Below are positions 5,368-10,245 of a DNA stretch of 10,245 nt, piece by piece. The stretch spans positions 1-10,245 of the forward strand of contig JAXDIE010000122.1 of the NCBI GenBank assembly GCA_034664165.1, read 5' to 3'. This DNA comes from JACCVG01 sp034664165. GTDB taxonomy: Bacteria > Actinomycetota > Thermoleophilia > Solirubrobacterales > Thermoleophilaceae. The notes under the pieces are model-generated. The model searched no databases, had not been told where the DNA came from, and saw nothing but the letters and a program-made list of their open reading frames with translations. Position 1 is the first letter of the stretch; every line of letters starts with the position of its first letter. The position numbers and the translations under genes were made by a program.

Positions 5368-6219
5368 CTACTTCTTCTTCTCGACGACGCGCCACTTGTA
5401 GGGCGTATCCGGGCTCAGCTCTCCCGTTGGCGTGATCGCGTGCACGCGGAAGGTGTGCTTGCGCTCCTTCAGCTTCTTGAACTTGATGCCCGAAGCGCAG
5501 GGGGCGAATGGCTTCTTGTCGACCCGGCATTCGAAGCTACCGGCACCGGCGAGGGTGAACGTGGCCTTGGTCCGCGTGGTCTTCTGCTTCGGGCCCTTGG
5601 CCACGAAGGCGTCCTGCGTCTCATCGCCGAAGCCGTCTGCGTCCGAGTCCGGTTCCACATTGGCCGCAACACTGACGAGGACTCCGCCCAGCGAATTGAT
5701 CACAGGCTCCGGCTGGCCCAATGCCAGCGGTGGGAGGAAAGCCATGAGATAGGGCGCTCCCGTTGGGAGCGTGGGGCCCGCGAGACAGCCGATTTCTCCG
5801 CCCGGGCTGAACGCCTTCATCCCCAGGATCTCGCCTCCGGACACGCTGAGGCGCGTGGGGAAGGGACCCGAGGAGGCCGGGGTCGCGCTGACGGATGCAG
5901 ATTCGGCGACCGGAACCACCTGGGTCTCGTTGCCCGTGAAGAGTCTGAGGCTCGCTGTCATCGACCCGGAAACGACGACTGTCCGCCAGCTGGTGATCAC
6001 GCCGCCGGGCGCAGGCACCACAAACGGGTTGCCTTCGGTTGCACGAACCTGAATCAGGTCGGTGGGCGCAGCGAGGACAGCGCTGCAGTCCTGGAGCGTT
6101 CCCTTACCGGGCGGGGATGCCCCCACGGTGGTGGCAGCACGGGCTTCGGACACGATCAGCAGGAGCAGCGCCGCGACTGCGACGATCAAGAGCACTCGAA
6201 CCGGTTGGCGGGCGATCAT
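5368..6219 (-). CDS. Secreted TSP3-loop paralogue P4
   Basis: With the start at ATG 6219 the protein has 283 residues: signal peptide 1-28 (ending ARA), mature ATTVG, conserved C45/C145, GGVITSWRT ending at residue 80, and SLRLFTGN. The calcium-type loop is D191-D203 (DSDADGFGDETQD), followed by KGPKQKT, and the C-terminal module has C231/C241, KFKKLKERKHTFRVHA and YKWRVVEKKK. From this start VITSWRT and both N-terminal cysteines fall at nearly the same positions as in P3, which is why it is preferred. ATG 6261 (297 residues, longer n-region) is the alternative; neither has a good ribosome site. Function is unknown. It heads a probable two-gene unit with the MBL-fold gene and is divergent from the two-component operon. 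Confidence 0.85.
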   Translation of the reverse strand: MIARQPVRVLLIVAVAALLLLIVSEARAATTVGASPPGKGTLQDCSAVLAAPTDLIQVRATEGNPFVVPAPGGVITSWRTVVVSGSMTASLRLFTGNETQVVPVAESASVSATPASSGPFPTRLSVSGGEILGMKAFSPGGEIGCLAGPTLPTGAPYLMAFLPPLALGQPEPVINSLGGVLVSVAANVEPDSDADGFGDETQDAFVAKGPKQKTTRTKATFTLAGAGSFECRVDKKPFAPCASGIKFKKLKERKHTFRVHAITPTGELSPDTPYKWRVVEKKK

Positions 6220-6322
6220 CGGTTCATCCCGATAGGCAGCTGTAGTGATCCGCCGCTTCATCGCCGCTAAGAGTATCCAAGGCAGACGGGGTCGGCGGAG
6301 GCTCAGGGGGTACAACCATGTG
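6220..6322. promoter_or_regulatory. Divergent control region between P4 and the kinase gene
   Basis: These 103 bases must hold the promoters of both P4 and the kinase operon. The only A/T-richer patch is TAAGAGTATCCAA near 6267-6279, which could serve either direction. AGGGGG (6305-6310) is the likely ribosome site of the kinase. No convincing -35/-10 pair or clear operator was found. Confidence 0.35.
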
Positions 6323-7651
6323 ATGGCTTCCACTCCTCCGACCAGCAAGCCGCCTTCGGTCTCGGGGGCCGTTGGGAAGTTCGCAGCCGCCGGGCTGGTG
6401 GCAGCAGCGCTACTGGCGGTCGCCAGCTTCCTGGTGGTCCGCGGGATCGCCACCGGAGAGGCCGTTCGCGACGCTCAGCGCCTCACCCAGGTCGCAGCCC
6501 GCGGCGTGGTCGCCCCCGCCCTGACCCACGGCGTGATCGAAGGCCGGCCCAACGCCCTGGCGCGGTTCGACCGAAGGATCCGCGGGCGCGTGGCCCGCGG
6601 CTCGGTGGTGCGGGTAAAGATCTGGAAGCGCGACGGCACGATCATCTACTCGGACGAGCCGCGGCTTATCGGCCAGCGGTTCGATCTGGAGGGCGACAAG
6701 CTGGCGGCGTTCGGGGGCGGCGCGGCCGCCGCCGAGGCCGAGGTCAGCGAGCTGTCGCGGCCCGAGAACCGGTTCGACCCGAAGGGCCAGGAGCTGCTGG
6801 AGGTCTACGAGCCGATCACCGGCCCGGGCGGCGAGCCACTGCTGTTCGAGGCCTACCTTCGCTACGACTCGGTGGCCCAGGACGGCACCCAGCTCTGGCT
6901 TATCTTCGCCCTGCCCATCGGCGTCGCGCTGCTGCTCCTTGCCTTGCTGCAGCTACCGCTGGCGGCGTCGCTGGCGCGGCGGATCCAGCGCGGGCACGTG
7001 GAGCGCGAGCGCTTGCTGGTGCGCGCGGTCGATGCCTCCGACCGCGAGCGCCGGAGGATCGCCGGCGACATCCACGACGGCCTGGTGCAGCAGCTGTCGG
7101 GCACCTCCTACTCGCTGTCGGCCACCGCGCAGGGCCTGCGCCAGGAAGGACGCACGGACGCCGGCGACGCTGTGGCAGGCGCAGCCGAACAGGTCCGCCG
7201 CAGCGTTCGGGAGTTGCGGAGCCTGTTGATCGAGATCTACCCGCCGAGCCTGGAGCGCGCGGGGCTGGAGGCCGCCCTTACCGACCTGACCGTTCCCCTC
7301 GAAGCTCGCGGCCTGGATGCCCAGGTTCATGTGGATCCGGCGATCGAGCTGAGCCGGGACTCCGAGGCGCTGGCGTTCAGGGTGGCCCAAGAGGCGGTTC
7401 GCAACGCCGCCGAGCACTCCGGGGCCGACCATCTGGAGGTCCAGGTGCAGCGATCGGCCGCCGGGGTGCAACTGGTGGTCAAGGACGACGGGCAGGGCTT
7501 TGACCAAGCCAATGGCGCGCCTCCGGCAGGCGGCGGACACATGGGCCTGGCGCTGCTGCAGGACCTGGCCGAAGACTCCGGCGCCCAGCTGGACGTTGCC
7601 TCGGTCCTGGGGACCGGCACCACGGTGACCCTTACGCTGCCCAAGACATGA
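6323..7651 (+). CDS. Sensor histidine kinase, NarL/HisKA_3 type
   Basis: The 442-residue membrane kinase has transmembrane segments at about 17-39 and 190-212. These enclose an extracellular sensor of about 150 residues, whose stretch VRVKIWKRDGTIIYSDEP resembles Cache-type sensors. A short linker (213-235) leads to the HisKA_3 dimerisation box with the phospho-acceptor His251 in DRERRRIAGDIHDGLVQQL. The HATPase_c domain has the N-box QEAVRNAAEH (Asn361), DDGQGF (388-393), GGHMGL and a final GTGTTVTLTLP. All catalytic motifs look intact. The start is either ATG 6323 or GTG 6320; AGGGGG at 6305-6310 is better spaced for the GTG. The overlapping ATG at 6318 is followed at once by TGA. It overlaps the response regulator gene by 4 bases (ATGA), so the pair is co-translated. 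The sensed ligand is unknown; divergent P4 is a possible but unproven target. Confidence 0.93.
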   Translation: MASTPPTSKPPSVSGAVGKFAAAGLVAAALLAVASFLVVRGIATGEAVRDAQRLTQVAARGVVAPALTHGVIEGRPNALARFDRRIRGRVARGSVVRVKIWKRDGTIIYSDEPRLIGQRFDLEGDKLAAFGGGAAAAEAEVSELSRPENRFDPKGQELLEVYEPITGPGGEPLLFEAYLRYDSVAQDGTQLWLIFALPIGVALLLLALLQLPLAASLARRIQRGHVERERLLVRAVDASDRERRRIAGDIHDGLVQQLSGTSYSLSATAQGLRQEGRTDAGDAVAGAAEQVRRSVRELRSLLIEIYPPSLERAGLEAALTDLTVPLEARGLDAQVHVDPAIELSRDSEALAFRVAQEAVRNAAEHSGADHLEVQVQRSAAGVQLVVKDDGQGFDQANGAPPAGGGHMGLALLQDLAEDSGAQLDVASVLGTGTTVTLTLPKT

Positions 7652-8283
7652 TCAAGCTGCTGATAGCCGATGACCATGCGGTCATGCGCGACGGCTTGTT
7701 CCGGCTGTTTGCAACGGTCGATGACATCGAGGTGATCGGCGTGGCCTCCGATGGCGAAGAGGCCGTGGCACTTGCCCCAGGCGCCGACGTCGTCCTCCTC
7801 GACGTGGCAATGCCGGGCCTCGGCGGAATCGAAGCGGCGCGGGCGATCACGAAGGCATCGCCGGAGGCACGGGTCGTGATGCTCACCGCGATGTCGGACC
7901 GCGACACCGTGCTCGAGGCGATCGATGCCGGCGCCATCGGCTACCTGCTGAAGGACGATGAGCCAGACCGGCTGTTCGACGGCGTGCGCGCGGCTGCCCG
8001 CGGCGAAGCGCCTGTGGCCGCAAAGGCCGCGGGCGCGCTGATCGGCGCCAGAGCCGAAATCCGGGCGCCCGAGCTCACTGACCGGGAGCGCGAGGTGCTC
8101 GACCTTGTCGCGCAAGGGCTTCCGAACAAGCGGATCGCGCTTCAGCTCGAGATCAGCGAGAAGACGGTGAAGACGCACCTGACGAGCATCTTCCACCGGC
8201 TGGGAGTGACGGACCGGACACAGGCCGCCCTGTGGGCGCAGCGGAACGGACTGGGTCAGAAAAGGTCCGCGGGCGGCCGCTAG
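7648..8283 (+). CDS. NarL/FixJ-family response regulator
   Basis: This 211-residue DNA-binding regulator is the cognate partner of the upstream kinase. The receiver domain (1-120) has the acidic pair Asp8/Asp9, phospho-acceptor Asp52 in VVLLDVAMPG, Thr80 and Lys102 in GYLLKDD, so it is complete. A linker leads to the LuxR-type helix-turn-helix (about 143-205): ELTDREREVLDLVAQGLPNK, then EISEKTVKTHLTSIFHRLGV. ATG 7648 overlaps the kinase stop as ATGA. The C-terminus GQKRSAGGR is encoded within the left arm of the terminator hairpin, and the TAG stop is in its loop. Target genes cannot be read from the sequence. Confidence 0.95.
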   Translation: MIKLLIADDHAVMRDGLFRLFATVDDIEVIGVASDGEEAVALAPGADVVLLDVAMPGLGGIEAARAITKASPEARVVMLTAMSDRDTVLEAIDAGAIGYLLKDDEPDRLFDGVRAAARGEAPVAAKAAGALIGARAEIRAPELTDREREVLDLVAQGLPNKRIALQLEISEKTVKTHLTSIFHRLGVTDRTQAALWAQRNGLGQKRSAGGR

Positions 8284-8296
8284 GGCCGCCCGCGGA
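8266..8296. terminator. Bidirectional hairpin terminator with a stop codon in its loop
   Basis: TCCGCGGGCGGCC (8266-8278) pairs perfectly with GGCCGCCCGCGGA (8284-8296), 13 pairs around the loop GCTAG; the TAG is the response regulator stop. On the plus strand no U-tract follows. On the minus strand the stem is followed by CCTTTTCT, so it is a better terminator for the His-rich gene, whose stop is 30 bases away. Confidence 0.75.
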
Positions 8297-8326
8297 AGTG
8301 GGGCAAATCAAAGTCCCACGCTTTGG

Positions 8327-8629
8327 TCAGTCGTCGCTGCCGCCGCCCTGTCCGCCGTGGTCGTCACCGGAGTCGTGCCCACCGGAGTGGTCCTCGACGT
8401 GGTCGCGACCGTGGCCGCGGCCGCGGTGGTGGCCACGATGACGGCCGTTGTGGTTGCCGTTGTCGTCGCCGGCGTCGTGATTGGCGCCGTCGTCGTTACC
8501 TGAGTGGCGGACGTGGCCGGCCGGATCGTCGGCTCCGTGACGGGCCTCCGCCGTGGTTGCGATACCGCCGAGCCCGAACAGGGCCACCAGTGCGGCCGGG
8601 ACGAGCATTGAAAAGCGCTTGCGGGTCAT
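8327..8629 (-). CDS. Small secreted His/Asp/Gly-rich protein
   Basis: This 100-residue protein belongs to no family I recognise. ATG 8629 is fixed by AAGGAGG 6 bases upstream, the best ribosome site in the window, and by a clear signal peptide (1-29, MTRKRF, hydrophobic core, ending AEA). The 71-residue mature part is low-complexity: about 13 His, 14 Asp and 19 Gly, with Asn and Arg, no Cys and no aromatic residues. It contains repeated H-x and D-D/G-N-H type pairs and a central RHRGHHRGRGHGRDH stretch. It is probably disordered outside the cell and could bind divalent metals (zinc, nickel, copper) or calcium; this is inference from composition only. It lies 76 bases after the DUF427 stop and ends against the terminator shared with the response regulator. 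Confidence 0.82.
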   Translation of the reverse strand: MTRKRFSMLVPAALVALFGLGGIATTAEARHGADDPAGHVRHSGNDDGANHDAGDDNGNHNGRHRGHHRGRGHGRDHVEDHSGGHDSGDDHGGQGGGSDD

Positions 8630-8679
8630 GCGGTTCCTCCTTGAGTAATCCATTGACCACTCACGGTGAACCTGATGCG

Positions 8680-8698
8680 GTCCCCTTTACAAGGGGAC
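8680..8698. terminator. Small hairpin after the DUF427 gene
   Basis: GTCCCCTT (8680-8687) pairs perfectly with AAGGGGAC (8691-8698) across a TAC loop, 7 bases after the DUF427 stop on the minus strand. There is no U-tract towards the His-rich gene. It could be a weak terminator or a leader structure of that gene. Next to it, GGTCCTAGGACC (8702-8713) is a 12-base palindrome spanning the DUF427 stop. Confidence 0.45.
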
Positions 8699-8705
8699 TT
8701 TGGTC

Positions 8706-9068
8706 CTAGGACCCTTTGCCGACCTGGATCTCGACGTTCTCGTTCTCGCCGTAGAAGGCCAGGTGATCCCGGATCCCGGCGACCGCCTCGATCGGCTCGG
8801 GGTAGAACCAGACGAGGTTTTCGTCCAGGTGATCCCCGACCCGGACCGAGTGGTATGACGCATCGCCCTTGAACGGGCAGTGGCTCGCGTGATCGCTGTC
8901 CTCCAGCACGTCGGCGCGGACATCCTCGCGCGGGATGTACCAGCGCGGCAGCAGCGCCCCCTCCTGCAACAGCTTGGCGTGGTCCGTGTCGGCCACAACC
9001 TCCCCGTGCACGAGCACGCGGACGTGGGCGGGACTCTCGGTCAACTCGATCCGGTGGGCGTCGGTCAC
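8706..9068 (-). CDS. DUF427 domain protein
   Basis: The 120-residue product is almost entirely one DUF427 domain. Family features are VLVHGEVVADTDHAKLLQEG near the start, LPRWYIPREDV, the conserved SHCPFKGDASYHSV (about 68-81), ENLVWFYPEP and DHLAFYGENENVEI near the end. It has no signal peptide and is probably cytoplasmic. DUF427 is common in actinobacteria and has no settled biochemical role. GTG 9068 (VTDAHRIELTE) is chosen because the domain begins just after it. ATG 9107 would add 13 residues but lies inside a stable hairpin (9095-9121) with no ribosome site. The gene is divergent from the secreted hydrolase and upstream of the His-rich gene on the same strand. Confidence 0.88.
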   Translation of the reverse strand: MTDAHRIELTESPAHVRVLVHGEVVADTDHAKLLQEGALLPRWYIPREDVRADVLEDSDHASHCPFKGDASYHSVRVGDHLDENLVWFYPEPIEAVAGIRDHLAFYGENENVEIQVGKGS

Positions 9069-9094
9069 CCACTCGAGGCTACAGAGGCGCCGAG

Positions 9095-9121
9095 CCGGGG
9101 CGGGCATCCCGCCCGCCCCGG
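9095..9121. repeat. Perfect GC-rich hairpin upstream of the DUF427 gene
   Basis: CCGGGGCGGGC (9095-9105) pairs with GCCCGCCCCGG (9111-9121), 11 pairs with a 5-base loop ATCCC. It would sit in the 5' leader of the DUF427 message, 27 bases before GTG 9068, and would bury the alternative ATG at 9107. It may be a leader structure or a protein-binding palindrome. The rest of the 9122-9226 gap shows only weak -10-like patches (for example TAGGGT on the minus strand near 9166). Confidence 0.6.
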
Positions 9122-9214
9122 TGGCGTTGCCCCCCGGAAGGCCGCTACTTCGTGTTGTAACCCTAGGCGGGCGGGTGCCCGTGCGCATCGGGGAAATCCC
9201 TGATCTTGGCCAGT

Positions 9215-9220
9215 TAGGAT
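9215..9220 (+). promoter_or_regulatory. Candidate -10 element of the secreted hydrolase
   Basis: TAGGAT in the context CAGTTAGGATTTGGG fits the actinobacterial TANNNT pattern. Transcription would start near 9227, exactly at a GTG. No recognisable -35 is present at the usual distance. Confidence 0.45.
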
Positions 9221-9226
9221 TTGGGC

Positions 9227-9244
9227 GTGGTCCTGACCAAGTGA
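9227..9244 (+). CDS. Possible leaderless 5-codon mini-ORF coupled to the hydrolase
   Basis: GTG GTC CTG ACC AAG TGA encodes five residues. Its GTG is about 7 bases after the candidate -10, where a leaderless message would begin. Its TGA overlaps the hydrolase GTG as GTGA. The hydrolase start has no ribosome site of its own, so re-initiation from this mini-ORF is a reasonable but unproven way for it to be translated. Confidence 0.3.
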   Translation: MVLTK

Positions 9245-10245
9245 AAAGCCTGCGGGGGCTTGGCGGCGTTGTCGTCCTGCTCCTTCTACTGCCGGTGTCG
9301 GCCTCGGCCTCACCCGCGCCACTGGGCTTGACGAAGTGCTCGGCGGCCGGGCAGGGACTCCGCCAGTGCTCGGGGCTCGTGCCCACCTGGGATGGCGTGC
9401 CGCTGGATACAACGGTGACCCTGCCGCGCGGAGGCGGGCGGAAGCTCCCGCTGGTCGTGCTGATCCACGGCTTCGGCAACTCGAAGTACGAGTACCTGCA
9501 GAAGGGCGACTCGGCCTATACGGGCAACGCCTACGACTTCGCCGAGCACGGCTATGCCGTGCTGACCTACACCGCGCGCGGGCTCTGGGGCTCGTGTGGC
9601 ACACCGGAGGCCCGGCTGGCCAACGTCCTGGCCTGCGCAGCCGGCTACATCCGCCTTGCCGACATCCGCTACGAGGTCCGCGACACCCAGGAGCTGGTGG
9701 GCCGCCTGGTCGATGAGGGCGTGGCGCGGGCCGATGCGATCGGTGTGACCGGCGACTCCTACGGAGGGGGACAGTCGCTGGACCTGGCGGCGCTGCGCAA
9801 CCGGGTCATGCTCACCAACGGTCGCCTGGCTCCCTGGCGCAGCCCGGACGGCGCGAAGCTGACCATCACGGCCTCGGCGCCGGTCATCCCCTGGAGCGAC
9901 CTGGCCTCCGCGGCAACGCCGAACGGGCGGACCTCGATCGATGACGTGATGCCACGGAGCTCACCGGGAGACCCGATCGGTGTGGCCAAGGCGTCTTTTG
10001 TCACCGCCATCGCCGCGGCCACCCAGATCGCCACCGGCCCCGGCCAGCCACCCAACGAGCCGTTCGTGATCGGCAGGCCATCCGGCTTCGTCGCCCTCCC
10101 CGGCCGAGACCCGCAGACCGACATCCTGGGCTGGGTGGCCCGGATCCAGGAGGGCGAGCCCTACGACAACGCGTCAGCACGCGGGGTGTACGACTCGATC
10201 CAGCACTACCACTCGGCCTACCAGGTGGATTCCAGCCGGCCACCC
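9241..10245 (+). CDS. Secreted alpha/beta hydrolase, S15/CocE-like (3' end beyond the window)
   Basis: The open frame runs from GTG 9241 to the right edge: 335 codons, no stop. Residues 1-23 are a signal peptide (VKSLRG, a run of V and L, ending ASA). The alpha/beta-hydrolase core has the oxyanion-hole region LIHGFGNSKYEY (His76-Gly77), TARGLWGSCG at about 113-122, matching the 'RGxGxSxG' segment of S15/CocE enzymes, and the nucleophile elbow GDSYGGG with Ser173. The catalytic Asp and His should lie beyond the edge or late in the visible part. The family includes X-prolyl dipeptidyl peptidases and ester hydrolases; substrate is unknown. GTG 9241 is chosen for its signal peptide; in-frame GTG 9181 would add 20 non-hydrophobic residues. 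There is no ribosome site, and the start overlaps the stop of a 5-codon mini-ORF. Confidence 0.85.
   Translation, partial: MKSLRGLGGVVVLLLLLPVSASASPAPLGLTKCSAAGQGLRQCSGLVPTWDGVPLDTTVTLPRGGGRKLPLVVLIHGFGNSKYEYLQKGDSAYTGNAYDFAEHGYAVLTYTARGLWGSCGTPEARLANVLACAAGYIRLADIRYEVRDTQELVGRLVDEGVARADAIGVTGDSYGGGQSLDLAALRNRVMLTNGRLAPWRSPDGAKLTITASAPVIPWSDLASAATPNGRTSIDDVMPRSSPGDPIGVAKASFVTAIAAATQIATGPGQPPNEPFVIGRPSGFVALPGRDPQTDILGWVARIQEGEPYDNASARGVYDSIQHYHSAYQVDSSRPP

Noticed and set aside
7327..8196. A 289-codon minus-strand frame opposite the kinase/regulator junction.
   Set aside because: It is antisense to conserved receiver and HTH domains; high GC content creates such frames by chance.
8706..9479. 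Extension of the DUF427 gene to a 257-residue protein.
   Set aside because: The added N-terminus is Pro/Arg/Thr-rich shadow of the divergent hydrolase gene, and the DUF427 domain begins only after GTG 9068.

Overview
The window is GC-rich throughout, has long spurious open frames opposite its real genes, and lacks low-GC islands. It looks like chromosome from a high-GC actinobacterium. The best guess is the Thermoleophilia (Solirubrobacterales type), because secreted proteins carrying a single 'EPDADxDGFGDETQD' loop and a C-terminal 'FEC..DKK.F..C....F..L..GKHTFRVHA' module are, from memory, characteristic of that group. The taxonomic call is inference. No tRNA, rRNA, CRISPR array, insertion sequence or phage gene was seen.

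Layout. (1) Positions 1-2930, minus strand: a tight operon read right to left. It holds an ECF sigma factor, a zinc-finger transmembrane anti-sigma factor of RskA type, and two secreted paralogues (P2, then P1, which runs off the left edge). The first two junctions are 4-base ATGA-type overlaps. (2) Positions 2931-3047: a divergent control region with a perfect 10-base inverted repeat. The repeat reads naturally as two back-to-back ECF -35 elements, giving CAATCC-N17-CGTAAT towards the sigma gene and CAATCC-N16-CGTATT towards a lipoprotein gene. (3) Positions 3048-3716, plus strand: a COG4315-type lipoprotein with two 'secreted repeat' units. It ends at a convergent hairpin. (4) Positions 3767-6219, minus strand: paralogue P4, a UlaG-like metallo-beta-lactamase-fold hydrolase 11 bases downstream, and then paralogue P3 as its own unit. 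(5) Positions 6323-8283, plus strand: a NarL-type two-component pair, kinase and regulator overlapping by 4 bases and ending in a hairpin whose loop carries the stop codon. (6) Positions 8327-9068, minus strand: a small secreted His/Asp/Gly-rich protein and a DUF427 protein. (7) Positions 9241 to the right edge, plus strand: the start of a secreted alpha/beta hydrolase.

How the parts may work together. The sigma/anti-sigma pair, P2, P1 and the lipoprotein appear to form one envelope-response unit: the sigma factor is predicted to drive its own operon and the divergent lipoprotein through matching promoters. P1-P4 share a signal peptide cut before A-[TV]-T-[VI]-G, a conserved N-terminal cysteine pair, one thrombospondin-3-like calcium loop, and a C-terminal module with two cysteines exactly 10 residues apart. 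They are probably calcium-dependent cell-surface or secreted proteins. P1 and P2 form one subgroup, P3 and P4 another. The sigma-linked P1/P2 pair with the lipoprotein is the most system-like content here. Whether P3, P4, the hydrolase and the two-component pair belong to it is open.
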